From Rhodoferax sp. (GTDB taxonomy: Bacteria > Pseudomonadota > Gammaproteobacteria > Burkholderiales > Burkholderiaceae_C): 39,529 nucleotides of DNA. Positions 30,763 through 39,529 of the stretch are shown here, piece after piece. The notes beneath the pieces were generated by a model that ran no database searches, had not been told where the DNA came from, and saw only the letters and a program-made list of their open reading frames with translations. The position numbers and the translations under genes are program-made. The stretch lies in NCBI GenBank assembly GCA_025358555.1, contig JANYJD010000050.1, positions 1 through 39,529 on the forward strand, given 5' to 3'. Numbering within the stretch: position 1 is the stretch's first letter; every line of letters starts with the position of its first letter.

Positions 30763-33546
30763 CTAGGAACCGCCCGATGATGACGGCCCGGCGGATTTGG
30801 GATTAGCACCCGATAAACCGTCCGATTGACGGCTTACTGCGGCTACGCCAAGCCCCTCTGCTATGGCCGTCGCACCAGGGATGGCGTTGGCAAATGCATC
30901 GGATCTTCGTCGCGCAGCAATTCGGCTCAAGCTTGACAGTCTCCCGGCTAGCCCAGGCATACCTTCGGCTTGCGCTTCCTTTGCTGCTGCTTCAAGAGCG
31001 AGTTGCGCGTCTTCATATTGCTTCAATGTTGCCTTGATATCAATGAAGGCCGCAACACCTCCTAAAGCAGCCCCCAATGCACCTGCAACTCCTGCGCCTG
31101 CCGCTGCGCCAGCTCCCGCGCCAGGCATAAAACTTTTTAAGCCTTGTTGCTCCGCCGATATGGTGCGACAAGCAATTTCTGCCGCGCCAACGCCAATAAG
31201 TTTGAGTGCTACGGCATTTTCAATCTGTAGTCCTGCAAAGTTGGAAATATCGATTCCAAGCGAATTGCTCAAACTCATGCCCATAAAAGTGGACCGCGCC
31301 ATGCCCAAATTGGCCTCGCTGTTCATGCCAATGTACCCACTGGTATTCGAGCCCAAAATAGTCGTGTTTGCGCCAATCGACGTCGCATCAATATTGCCAA
31401 CTGCCATCAGCGAAATATTGGTGTTGCTGACCACTTTGATATCGTTGGCCATGATGGAGAACGCGCCATCAGCAATGTCTTTTCGTGATCCGGCGTGGAT
31501 TTTAAGTTCGCCAGTGGACGTTGTTTTGGTGTCTCCGGTCACCGCCGTTTCCTGGCCGCTGGTGACCCCGATCGTTTGTTTGCCGTCAACTGAGACTTTT
31601 TGCGCTCCTACTACAGATGTGGTTTGCCCGCCAAATAGATTGTTAACCTGAGGGCCGACAACTTGTGTGCTTTGTCCCCCGGCGCCTACGGCGTTGATCT
31701 GGGTCAGGCCAACCGTATTGGTCTGAATCAGATTGACTCTATTCGTCTGGTTCAAGACAACGGCCGTGAACTGGTCTTTCTCAACCGTCCAGGTTTCCTT
31801 ACCCCGGACCAAGGCCGTGCGGTCATGGTCCACGGTCAGGCTCTGGTCATGCCCAACCGATGTGGAGTCGTCCACCTCCACCGAGCGTGACATGTTCCGC
31901 TCGGCGTGGATGTTGATGTTCTCGGCTCCCTTCTTGTCCTCAAACATGATCTCGTTGTAGTTGGCAGGTGTGCCGCCTGGTGTGGAGCGGGTCTTAAAGC
32001 CGCTCTGGGTGCCCGAGGCCTTGTAAGGTATCGGCTGTTCGTTGTTGTACAGGCGCCCGGTGATGACGGGCCGGTCTGGGTCGCCGTTCAAGAAATCAAC
32101 AATCACCTCCTGCCCAATGCGCGGCGTGAAATAGCCGCCCCAGCCCTTGCCCGCCCAGGGCTGCGACACGCGCACCCAGGCGGTGGATTTATCATCGTTG
32201 GTGCCGTAACGGTCCCAGTGGAACTGCACTTTCACTCGACCAAAATCATCGACATCAATCTCCTTGCCCGCAGCACCCACCACGATGGCTGACTGCGGGC
32301 CAGGCATGACAACGCCGGGGGTGAGCCGGGCCGGTCGGTACGGTTGCTTTGCAGGGATAACGGTCAGCAAAAACGAGCTGGTGCCACGCACCCCCGTGCG
32401 CAGGGTGGTCGTGGTTTCAGCGATGTATTCAATGGTGTCCAGCGTTTGAACGTTGATGGCATCGTCGTTCAGCGACTGATGCAGCACTTTCATGATGGAC
32501 ACGCTGTTTGCGTTGGAATTGACACCCTCATATCCCGGATGACTCATGACAAAGGTGCAGCCTGCAATGAGGTAGTCGCCATCGCAGACCCCGTCCGGGT
32601 CGCCTTCAAAGGTGAAGGTGCTGCCCGCTGCCACGTCAGGCCACCCGGTGACCGCCCAGTGGCGCTGTCGGCGCGCCGCCAGCTCGTCGCCGCGGATTTT
32701 GGCGCGAGCTTCGGCGTCTTCGGTGTTGAAGTAGCCCGCAGGAGACTCAAACATTTCAAAGTCGGCCAGATCGTGCTCTTCTGCCGCATTGATTGTGGCC
32801 CCGATTTTTTTGCGGATGGTCTTAAAGTTGCTGTCGGAACCGGCATGATGGCCCGTGTCCAGCCGGTCAGCACTGACCCAGCGCACAATTTCATTGAAGC
32901 GGCCATTCCCCGACCCGTCCCTGGTGTAGTAAAGCGTGCCCTGTGCGGGCAACTCGGCATGTGCGATGTCGCTGGTGTCAGACAGGTACATTGTGCCGGG
33001 TTTGTCGTGCCCGTCAAACCAGTAGTAAATGCCTTCGTCTTCCAGCAGGTGGGATAAAAACTGGTAGTCACTTTCAGCATGCTGAACGCAGTAGCGGCGC
33101 GGGTTGTGCTTGCCGGTCACGTTGTCGACGTTGGTTTTTTTGAACCGTTTGATGGGGCTGTCTTCAAACACCGCATCAGCCACTTCCAATACGGTTTTTT
33201 CCTGGTAGATGCGTGCATTGGTGCGGCGCGTCAGCAGCCAAAACCAGGAACGCAGGCTGATGTGGTACTGGAAATACCGGCTGCCTACTGGCCCGCCCCG
33301 CACAATGCGAACCGCGTGGCCCTGAAAATGCCGTTCGTGGGCTTCGTCCTGGGCATCCATAAAGTAGGCACCCACATCAAAGGCCTTTCCCAGGATGTCC
33401 CTGGGATCGATCTGGCGGTCGCTTGAGAGTACGGTCAGTTCGTAAAAGGACGGGCGCGACAGACCCTCGTGGCCAACAATGCTCCAAAACATGAGATCGC
33501 CATTGACGGGCGAATCGCTTTTGATGTCAAAGGCATGATCGGGCAT
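30763..33546 (-). CDS. vgrG: T6SS spike protein VgrG with long C-terminal extension
   Basis: A 927-residue VgrG. Residues 1-500 are the gp27/gp5-like hub and OB fold (RSWFWLLTRRTNARIYQEK, YCVQHAESDYQFLSHLLEDE, GIYYWF, WVRVSQPWAGKGWGGYFTP, EVIVDFLNGDPDRPVITGRL). Next come NEIMFEDKKGAENINIHAER and long threonine/valine/asparagine beta-helix rungs to about residue 800, forming the needle. The last 120 residues differ: a Gly/Ala zipper (GAGAGAAAGAGVAGALGAA, about 809-830) that could cross a membrane, a charged helix (KQYEDAQLALEAAAKEAQAE), and a Ser/Gly-rich end. No known toxin motif is seen there. It is the first of five coupled genes. Confidence 0.95.
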   Translation of the reverse strand: MPDHAFDIKSDSPVNGDLMFWSIVGHEGLSRPSFYELTVLSSDRQIDPRDILGKAFDVGAYFMDAQDEAHERHFQGHAVRIVRGGPVGSRYFQYHISLRSWFWLLTRRTNARIYQEKTVLEVADAVFEDSPIKRFKKTNVDNVTGKHNPRRYCVQHAESDYQFLSHLLEDEGIYYWFDGHDKPGTMYLSDTSDIAHAELPAQGTLYYTRDGSGNGRFNEIVRWVSADRLDTGHHAGSDSNFKTIRKKIGATINAAEEHDLADFEMFESPAGYFNTEDAEARAKIRGDELAARRQRHWAVTGWPDVAAGSTFTFEGDPDGVCDGDYLIAGCTFVMSHPGYEGVNSNANSVSIMKVLHQSLNDDAINVQTLDTIEYIAETTTTLRTGVRGTSSFLLTVIPAKQPYRPARLTPGVVMPGPQSAIVVGAAGKEIDVDDFGRVKVQFHWDRYGTNDDKSTAWVRVSQPWAGKGWGGYFTPRIGQEVIVDFLNGDPDRPVITGRLYNNEQPIPYKASGTQSGFKTRSTPGGTPANYNEIMFEDKKGAENINIHAERNMSRSVEVDDSTSVGHDQSLTVDHDRTALVRGKETWTVEKDQFTAVVLNQTNRVNLIQTNTVGLTQINAVGAGGQSTQVVGPQVNNLFGGQTTSVVGAQKVSVDGKQTIGVTSGQETAVTGDTKTTSTGELKIHAGSRKDIADGAFSIMANDIKVVSNTNISLMAVGNIDATSIGANTTILGSNTSGYIGMNSEANLGMARSTFMGMSLSNSLGIDISNFAGLQIENAVALKLIGVGAAEIACRTISAEQQGLKSFMPGAGAGAAAGAGVAGALGAALGGVAAFIDIKATLKQYEDAQLALEAAAKEAQAEGMPGLAGRLSSLSRIAARRRSDAFANAIPGATAIAEGLGVAAVSRQSDGLSGANPKSAGPSSSGGS

Positions 33547-33736
33547 GGTGTGTCTCGCACAAAGTGTCGCATTAACTTACTGTTTTGAAGAGGAAACGGC
33601 CGCTGGATATTTGAAATACGGTACGCATCCCTTCGTCGAGGCTTCAGAGGCAGGACCCCAAAAAGGGGCATCGATAAAACCTTATTGCCCTACGCATATT
33701 CAAACGATCCAGAAGCCCAAAATCCTGCGCCGATGA
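33547..33736. promoter_or_regulatory. intergenic region between clpV and vgrG
   Basis: This 190-bp stretch is AT-richer than its flanks and has no supported gene. CCCC-AAAAA-GGGG at 33656-33668 is a small perfect hairpin. It could hold the clpV terminator and a vgrG-module promoter, so block C may be two transcripts. No clear -35/-10 pair can be named. Confidence 0.3.
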
Positions 33737-36538
33737 TTAATCAAACGCGTAAGTAAAGTCGCTGTCCTTCACGTCCAATGCGACACGCTTGATTTCGCCC
33801 CCAGCGGCCAGTCGTTGGAGATACTCAACCGAGATAGTCGGCAACACAGTGTTGGTCAAGATGGAATCAATCACGCGGCCACCGGCCTCCGGGTCCTGGC
33901 AGCGCGAAACGACCAGGCTGACCACTCCGTCGGTGAATTCGAATGGCACACCATGGTTGGCTTCAACGCGTTTTTTGATGCGGCCCAGTTGCAAGCGAAC
34001 AATCTTGCCCATCATCTCGGGCGAAAGCGGGTAATAGGGGATGGATACGATGCGACCCAGCAGCGCTGGCGGGAAGACTTTCATCAGTGGGGCTTTGAGC
34101 GCCTCGGCCAGGCTGTGCGGGTCGGGCAGCAGGTCGTGGTCGCGGCACATGCTCATCACCAGCTCGCTGCCGGCGTTGGTGGTGAGCAGGATGATGGTGT
34201 TTTTAAAGTCGATCATGCGGCCTTCGCCGTCTTCCATCCAGCCCTTGTCAAACACCTGGAAGAAGATTTCATGCACATCGGGGTGGGCTTTTTCTACCTC
34301 GTCCAGCAGCACCACGCTGTAGGGGCGTCGGCGCACGGCCTCGGTCAAAATGCCGCCTTCACCATAGCCCACATAGCCGGGTGGCGCGCCCTTGAGCGTG
34401 GAGACGGTGTGCGCCTCCTGGAACTCGCTCATGTTGATGGTGATGATGTTTTGCTCGCCGCCGTACAGCGCCTCGGCCAATGCCAAAGCGGTCTCGGTCT
34501 TGCCGACGCCGGAGGTGCCGCACAGCATGAACACGCCAATCGGTTTTTGCGGGTTGTCCAGCCGGGCGCGCGATGTCTGGATGCGCCGCGCAATCATCTC
34601 AAGGCCGTGCTTTTGGCCGATGACGCGTTTGTTCAGCGTGTCGGCCAATTCCAGCACCGCCTGGACTTCGTTTTTGACCATGCGGCCCACGGGGATGCCG
34701 GTCCAGTCTGCGACCACCGAGGCCACGGCCTGCGCATCGACCGAGGCCAGGATGAGCGGTGATTCGCCTTGCAGAGCAGCTATTTTTTCTTGCAATGCAT
34801 GCAGTTCGGTGAGCAGGCCAGCGCGCTGGTCTGCATTGGCGTCGGTGGCCTCAACAGTGCCTTTAGCGGCATCTGCGCCACCAGAGCCCTGCGCACCGGG
34901 CGCAGGCGCAATTGGAGCATCATTTTTGCCGCCAGCCCCCGTCCCCTTTGCATGAGTAGCTATGTTATTTGAAGCATCAACGGGCTGGCTGCCTTTTCGC
35001 AAGTGGGCGCGAATTTCGAGCAACCGGTCAACCATGATTTTTTCTTCTTGCCAACGGGCGTTCAGTTTGATTAGCTCTTCATTGGCGCTGGCCAGCAGGG
35101 TCTTCACTGCTGTCGCGCGCTTGGTGACGTCAATGCCAATCGATTCTTCGCGGCCAATGATCTCGTTCTCAGTGGTGAGCGCCTCAATGCGCCGCTGGCA
35201 GTCTTCCACTTCTGGCGGGGTGGCGTGTTGCGACACGGCGACTCGGGCGCAAGCCGTGTCGAGCAGGCTGACGGCCTTGTCCGGCAACTGGCGGGCCGGT
35301 ATGTAGCGGTGAGACAGCTTGACCGCCGCTTCAATAGCCTCGTCCAGCAGTTGCACGCGGTGGTGTTTTTCGAGCACGCTGGCCACGCCGCGCAGCATCA
35401 GGATGGCCTTGACTTCATCGGGCTCGGGAATCTGCACGACCTGAAAGCGGCGGGTCAGCGCAGGGTCTTTTTCGATGTATTTTTTGTACTCGGCCCACGT
35501 GGTGGCGCCAATGGTGCGCAGGTTGCCGCGCGCCAGCGCTGGCTTGAGCAGGTTGGCAGCGTCGCCCGTGCCGGCTGCGCCACCGGCACCTACCAAGGTG
35601 TGGATTTCGTCGATGAACAAAATGATGGGCGTGGGCGAACTTTGCACCTCGTCAATCACCTGGCGCAGGCGCTGCTCAAACTCGCCCTTCATGCTGGCGC
35701 CGGCTTGCAGCAGGCCAATGTCCAGCGTGAGCAGTTTGACGTCTTTGAGCTGCGGGGGCACGTCGCCCTTGGCCAGGCGCTGGGCAAAGCCCTCCACCAC
35801 CGCCGTTTTGCCCACGCCCGCCTCGCCTGTGAGCAGCGGGTTGTTTTGGCGCCGGCGCATCAGGATGTCCACAATCTGGCGGATTTCTTCATCGCGTCCG
35901 GTGATCGGGTCCATCTCGCCTTTTTTGGCCTTTTCGGTCAGGTCAACGGCAAATTTTTTGAGCGCATCGCCTTTGCCCATGGCAGCGGGTGCCATGGCGC
36001 CGCTGTCTTCGCCAGGGGTGCCGCTGCCCATGCCAGTGCCATCTTGGGCGCGCATTTGCGCTTCGGGCGACGAGTCGCAAATCTTGGCAAAATTCTCGGC
36101 CAGGTCTTCGGGCTTGATACGCTCAAACTGCTTGGACATGCCCAGCAGCGGGCTGCGCAGGCTCTGGGTTTTAAGCATGCCCAGAATCAGATAGCCGGTG
36201 CGCACCTGGGCTTCGCCAAACTGCAGTGTGGCGTAGGTCCACGCGCGTTCAATGGCGTTTTCGATGTGCGGAGAAAAATCGCTGATGGCGGTGGCGCCGC
36301 GCGGCAGGCGGTCCAGCGCCGTGGTCATGTCCTTGGCCAGTATCGAAGCGTCCAGGCCGTAATGCTGGATGATTTTGTGCAGGTCGGAGTCTGGCGTTTG
36401 CAGCAGCTGTGCAAACCAATGCTCCAGCTCAACATAGGGGTTGCCCCTCATTTTGCAAAAAATGGTGGCCCCCTCAATGGCTTTGTAGCCCAAAGCGTTG
36501 AGTTTGCCAAACAGGGCGGTACGGCTGATTTCGCTCAT
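33737..36538 (-). CDS. clpV: T6SS AAA+ ATPase ClpV (TssH)
   Basis: A 933-residue ATPase that unfolds the contracted TssB/TssC sheath for reuse. The N-domain (residues 1-160) starts MSEISRTALFGKLNALGYKA. The first AAA+ module has Walker A GEAGVGKTA and Walker B ILFIDEIHTLVGAGG; the second has GTSGVGKTE and VVLLDEVEKAHPDVHE. The C-terminal sensor-2 region is LLGRIVSIPYYPLSPEMMGK. The ATG at 36538 starts the canonical N-domain; one at 36556 would add six residues. Between the modules (about residues 515-575) lies a Gly/Ala-rich insert rich in AKGTGAGGK-type sequence, unlike the rest, part of which looks derived from the dispersed repeat. It follows tssG after 51 bp. Confidence 0.97.
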   Translation of the reverse strand: MSEISRTALFGKLNALGYKAIEGATIFCKMRGNPYVELEHWFAQLLQTPDSDLHKIIQHYGLDASILAKDMTTALDRLPRGATAISDFSPHIENAIERAWTYATLQFGEAQVRTGYLILGMLKTQSLRSPLLGMSKQFERIKPEDLAENFAKICDSSPEAQMRAQDGTGMGSGTPGEDSGAMAPAAMGKGDALKKFAVDLTEKAKKGEMDPITGRDEEIRQIVDILMRRRQNNPLLTGEAGVGKTAVVEGFAQRLAKGDVPPQLKDVKLLTLDIGLLQAGASMKGEFEQRLRQVIDEVQSSPTPIILFIDEIHTLVGAGGAAGTGDAANLLKPALARGNLRTIGATTWAEYKKYIEKDPALTRRFQVVQIPEPDEVKAILMLRGVASVLEKHHRVQLLDEAIEAAVKLSHRYIPARQLPDKAVSLLDTACARVAVSQHATPPEVEDCQRRIEALTTENEIIGREESIGIDVTKRATAVKTLLASANEELIKLNARWQEEKIMVDRLLEIRAHLRKGSQPVDASNNIATHAKGTGAGGKNDAPIAPAPGAQGSGGADAAKGTVEATDANADQRAGLLTELHALQEKIAALQGESPLILASVDAQAVASVVADWTGIPVGRMVKNEVQAVLELADTLNKRVIGQKHGLEMIARRIQTSRARLDNPQKPIGVFMLCGTSGVGKTETALALAEALYGGEQNIITINMSEFQEAHTVSTLKGAPPGYVGYGEGGILTEAVRRRPYSVVLLDEVEKAHPDVHEIFFQVFDKGWMEDGEGRMIDFKNTIILLTTNAGSELVMSMCRDHDLLPDPHSLAEALKAPLMKVFPPALLGRIVSIPYYPLSPEMMGKIVRLQLGRIKKRVEANHGVPFEFTDGVVSLVVSRCQDPEAGGRVIDSILTNTVLPTISVEYLQRLAAGGEIKRVALDVKDSDFTYAFD
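34928..34970 (+). repeat. dispersed repeat copy R5, inside clpV
   Basis: The + strand reads GCC, then GCCAGCCCCCGTCCCCTTTG, then CATGAGTAGCTATGTTATTT. This aligns with R3 at the TAGCCC-TTGTCC block and at TTGCATAA..AGCTATTT. It runs against the direction of clpV and encodes part of its Gly/Ala-rich linker (about residues 523-537) with no frame break. Degenerate but matching in two blocks and in spacing. Confidence 0.45.
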
Positions 36539-36589
36539 GTGGTCTCCCAGTAACAATGAATAAGACGAACCATCGGCTGTAAATTTGAA

Positions 36590-37642
36590 CTACGGCCCTT
36601 CGCCGGGAATCAGCACATCGACGGCGTGTTTATGGCGTTTTTGCCTGCCTGCCCAGGATGTCCAGCCAAGGCGGGAGTCAACGCCCAGGCGCGTCACCGG
36701 CACTTCACTGTCCCGCACCGTCAGCAAGGCGTCCCAATAATATTCGTGCCCCAATAGTTGCCGCATCCACCGCTGCAGCACCGTGCGGGCCGATCCGCCT
36801 GGCAGAAATAGCCGGTACTGCGCCAAGGTCAACGGCCCCAAATGCACGCGCACCCGGTGCTGCCTGTCCCACACCCGTGTGCCCAGCATGGCACCCTGGC
36901 CCAATGCCCGCGACGCTATACCCCGGCCCAGCCGTGTTGCATCGCCCGGGCCAAGCTGAATCCAGTGGCCGACCCACTGCTCAAGCCTGACCGGAATGCC
37001 AAAGTAAGCGCCCAGCACGGCCTGCACGCTGTCTGCGCTGCGCACTTGGCGCACCAGCCAGCCGCTGAAATGCAGGCGGGCGTCGTCATGGATTTCGTCG
37101 CGGTTTTGGCGAGCCGCCGTGCCTATGCCGACCAGCGCGCCTGCATAGCGCCTGAAACTGTCCTCATTCGGGCGGTCCAATGCCACTGCAGGACGCACTT
37201 GGGCCCATGCACGGTAAAAATGCAGCGCAAACCGGTGCGTGAACATGTCCAGAAAACCCAGCCAAGTGCGGTCGCCGTGGTTCAGCGCGCGCTCCTGGAT
37301 AAAGTCGCTCAAATGCACGGGCAAGGGGCCATTGGGTCCGATGTACCCAATGAATTGCTGGCGCAACCGGGGCGGCGAGTGGGCTGTGGCGTCTTCGATG
37401 CGGCTGAAGGTGGCTGGCGCAAACGCCAGCGAAGGCTCTTGCCCCACTCTTACCGCCTCGGCGCTGGGCAGCGGGGCGCGGCCCCAGCGGGGCAGGGGTT
37501 GGGCACTTGCCTCCAGACGGCGCATGACCGCAAAGTAATCGTATTTCCATGGGCCGTCCGCCCACTGCTGCAAGATGGCATGCACCCGCTGAGGCACTGA
37601 CGCTGCAGGTAACTCCTCTAGAGGATGGGCCGCTTCCCGCAT
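36590..37642 (-). CDS. tssG: T6SS baseplate protein TssG
   Basis: A 350-residue baseplate wedge component. Blocks seen are WKYDYFAVMRRLEASAQPLP, FIGYIGPNGPLPVHLSDFIQ, RTWLGFLDMFTHRFALHFYR, FGIPVRLEQWVGHWIQLGP and RVRVHLGPLTLAQYRLFLPG. These match TssG (VasB/ImpH), which binds TssF and TssK. The ATG at 37642 overlaps the end of tssF by 25 bp, a normal coupling; a TTG at 37654 is less likely. Length is standard. It ends 51 bp before clpV. Confidence 0.95.
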   Translation of the reverse strand: MREAAHPLEELPAASVPQRVHAILQQWADGPWKYDYFAVMRRLEASAQPLPRWGRAPLPSAEAVRVGQEPSLAFAPATFSRIEDATAHSPPRLRQQFIGYIGPNGPLPVHLSDFIQERALNHGDRTWLGFLDMFTHRFALHFYRAWAQVRPAVALDRPNEDSFRRYAGALVGIGTAARQNRDEIHDDARLHFSGWLVRQVRSADSVQAVLGAYFGIPVRLEQWVGHWIQLGPGDATRLGRGIASRALGQGAMLGTRVWDRQHRVRVHLGPLTLAQYRLFLPGGSARTVLQRWMRQLLGHEYYWDALLTVRDSEVPVTRLGVDSRLGWTSWAGRQKRHKHAVDVLIPGEGP

Positions 37643-39510
37643 TGCGGCTCCCAACGCATGTTCTCGCCCTTGCCAGAGAAGGTTAAAACAGTCTCCACAA
37701 AATGGTTGACGTTGACGTGGCGGCTTAAAAAATGCGACATCAAAGCGCCAAACGCAAAGCTGCTGTGCCCGTGGAAGGCCATTTTCTCGACCTCCAGCGT
37801 CACCTCCAGCCCGCGGCCAAACGCAATCGGCCCCGCCATGGGCAAGCGCCTGGCGATGGATTTGGTGCGCACCGCCAACAGGCCCGCCACCTGGGCCTGG
37901 CGCGATTCGTCGGCGTGCATGGCATACAGCGTCAGCATTTCCCGCAACGCCGCCGCCGCCTGGGTGCCGTTGCCTTCTGAGAGGGACAGGTAATTGAGCG
38001 CCAGATGGTCAATCACCTTCCAGCCGAGCCCCTGGTTAACCACGGGAGACACTGGGCGCGAAGGCCCGCACACGACAGTCACCTTGCGCACCGGATACGA
38101 GTCGATGCAGTCAAAATCGTTGCCGCGCCCCAGCGGCATCAGCAGTGGCAAGTCGCGGTTGGTGCACAGTGCGGTTACGGCCAACTGGCGCAGGGAGGAC
38201 GAATACGGAGCCTCTTGCGGGTCCACCAGCTGCATGAACACCTCGGAGCCGATATGGCTGCTGCGGTTGCCCTGGGTGCGCTGTTTGAGCGATTGCAAGC
38301 GGGGCTCACGCGTGGTGGTGAAGTAAGCCGGGTGCGCGTGGCGGCTGCCGTGAAAGGCCGAGTAAAAAGGCAAAAAAGCTTGCTCGGGCACGGCACCGTT
38401 GGCCTCTGATTTGCCGTGGCCTACCACCTCAATCACGGAGTGCACCTCAAAATCCTGCGGCTTGGTGCGGTCCGGCACCAGGTGAAACTGGCTGACCCCA
38501 TCGCTCACGGGCACCCGGTCCAACCGCTTGGTAAAAAGGTTGATGGCGGGCACACAATGCAGTTGCACGTTGTCAGCGCTGACGAGCTTCTCCAGCGCCG
38601 CGTCGCCGCGCGAGAACAGCACGGTAATTTCCACCTCGGGGACCGCCATGGTGGCCAGTGTCGCTCGCAGATTTTGAATCTTGGCAAACTGCAGGCGCTG
38701 CGCAAACGCAAAGTACTCCTGCACCATGCGGTAGCCCGCAAAGCCGGTGGCGGTGACGGGCAACAGTGCTTCGTCGTCGTCGAATCCCACGGCTTGCACC
38801 ACCTGCGCCGGCAGCGTGACCATGCGCCCGGGCAGCAGCCCTGTCGGCCCCATGGGTTGCACCAGAACGCCCAGCGGTTTGCCCAGCACGCATTCGTGCA
38901 ACTGCCATGCCACGTCATCAGCGCCGCCAAAGTGGATGACCAGTTCGTCCAGTGCGATCTGGTCAAACGTCAAGCCTGCCGTTGCCTGCAGCACAAAGCG
39001 CAACCCGCCACGGATGTCGCGCGAACGGGGGTGCAGATGCAGGTTGAGGTCAGGCGCGTAGCTGAAGTACTGCGCCCGTTTCACTTCCAGCGGCCACAGC
39101 CGCAGCGATTGCGAGGTGCGGAACTCGCAGTAGGTGCTTTGCCCGGCAGTCTGGCGCGCCCGCAGGCCGCTGCCGCGCTTCATGGCGGGGCCCGTCGCCA
39201 GCGCAGCATCGTCCAGGTCGGGCGTGCATGACGCAACCACCATGGAAGGTGTCGGTGCCAGGTAGTGCGGGTAGACCACGTCCAGCAGGTGGCCGGTGAA
39301 ACGGGGGAACTCGGCATCCAGCTTGAGGCCCACGCGGGCCGACAAAAAAGCGGTGGCTTCAATCAGGCGCTCGACATAGGGGTCGGCCACCTCATGGCCG
39401 TCCAGGCCAAGCCGGCTCGCAATTTTGGGAAATGCCTGGGCAAACTCTACCGATGATTCACGGAAATAACGCAGCTCCGATTCATAAAGGTTGAGCAGTC
39501 TGGGGTCCAT
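37618..39510 (-). CDS. tssF: T6SS baseplate protein TssF
   Basis: A 630-residue baseplate wedge protein (VasA/ImpG). Its start, MDPRLLNLYESELRYFRESS, and the following FPKIASRLGLDGHEVADPYV and LIEATAFLSARVGLKLDAEF are the conserved N-terminal block. FTGHLLDVVYPHYLAPTPSM comes next. The C-terminal part reads FGRGLEVTLEVEKMAFHGHS and FGALMSHFLSRHVNVNHFVE. With TssG, TssE and TssK it forms the platform for tube assembly. It is the last complete gene before the right edge; only 19 bp of upstream sequence remain, where tssE is usually found. Confidence 0.96.
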   Translation of the reverse strand: MDPRLLNLYESELRYFRESSVEFAQAFPKIASRLGLDGHEVADPYVERLIEATAFLSARVGLKLDAEFPRFTGHLLDVVYPHYLAPTPSMVVASCTPDLDDAALATGPAMKRGSGLRARQTAGQSTYCEFRTSQSLRLWPLEVKRAQYFSYAPDLNLHLHPRSRDIRGGLRFVLQATAGLTFDQIALDELVIHFGGADDVAWQLHECVLGKPLGVLVQPMGPTGLLPGRMVTLPAQVVQAVGFDDDEALLPVTATGFAGYRMVQEYFAFAQRLQFAKIQNLRATLATMAVPEVEITVLFSRGDAALEKLVSADNVQLHCVPAINLFTKRLDRVPVSDGVSQFHLVPDRTKPQDFEVHSVIEVVGHGKSEANGAVPEQAFLPFYSAFHGSRHAHPAYFTTTREPRLQSLKQRTQGNRSSHIGSEVFMQLVDPQEAPYSSSLRQLAVTALCTNRDLPLLMPLGRGNDFDCIDSYPVRKVTVVCGPSRPVSPVVNQGLGWKVIDHLALNYLSLSEGNGTQAAAALREMLTLYAMHADESRQAQVAGLLAVRTKSIARRLPMAGPIAFGRGLEVTLEVEKMAFHGHSSFAFGALMSHFLSRHVNVNHFVETVLTFSGKGENMRWEPQCGKRPIL

Positions 39511-39529
39511 GAGGCATTATTGTTGTTTT

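Noticed and set aside
33815-34762. 315-codon open frame on the + strand opposite clpV
   Set aside because: Antisense shadow with His/Gln-rich random composition and no ribosome-binding site.
34771-34800. Possible further repeat copy in clpV (GCAGAGCAGCTATTTTTTC)
   Set aside because: It encodes QEKIAALQGE, a segment normal for ClpV, so the likeness is probably chance.
35225-36553. 442-codon open frame on the + strand opposite clpV
   Set aside because: High-GC third positions open the complementary frame; clpV on the other strand has full family motifs and this frame has none.
1-39529. tRNA, rRNA, CRISPR array, intact IS or prophage genes
   Set aside because: I read for cloverleaf-like ends, regular spacer repeats, transposases and integrases and found none that I could support.

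Overview
This window is typical Betaproteobacterial chromosome, most likely from the family Comamonadaceae. The evidence is GC-rich coding throughout, neighbourhoods such as an MFS transporter beside ssb and pgpA near pncC, many FMN/FAD oxidoreductases of that group, and a dispersed AT-rich intergenic repeat with an AGCTAT core. A Rhodoferax/Polaromonas-type host is my inference and cannot be proven from the window.

Positions 1-11231 hold housekeeping and accessory genes: the start of a tcuA-like FAD dehydrogenase (cut by the left edge), a decayed siderophore-interacting protein gene, mnmA, a VOC protein, ssb, an MFS transporter reduced to its ends, a membrane-anchored FMN glutamate-synthase-like protein, a UPF0149/SEC-C protein, and a small redox group (SDR, LysR regulator, divergent epimerase and Acg-type nitroreductase), then pncC. 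Positions 11317-13181 hold a two-gene type II restriction-modification system. It lies between pncC and pgpA, which are usually adjacent in this group. A LexA-like box lies upstream of its methyltransferase. After pgpA come a LysR gene with its middle missing and about 750 bp of decayed DNA.

Positions 15050-39510 are a type VI secretion (T6SS) locus in three blocks. Block A (+) is tssA-tssB-tssC-hcp: base/cap protein, sheath and tube. Block B (-) is tagH (FHA), a PP2C phosphatase, an outer-membrane beta-barrel protein with a signal peptide, and an exported TPR-CHAT protease-like protein. Block C (-) is tssF, tssG, clpV, vgrG, DUF2169-pentapeptide, pentapeptide protein, DUF3540 and a DUF4150 PAAR-like spike. 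A lone lipoprotein gene (+) lies between B and C. tssE, tssJ, tssK, tssL, tssM and the PpkA kinase are not in the window; they may lie beyond the right edge, where tssF is just starting.

The parts most worth attention are: (1) the exported CHAT protein and beta-barrel protein sharing an operon with the T6SS phosphorylation-control genes; (2) a complete VgrG/adaptor/PAAR module with no recognisable toxin; (3) the dispersed repeat, found in three intergenic places (one supplying the pncC start) and apparently also in frame inside tagH and clpV; and (4) three separate genes that have lost their middles while keeping both ends.
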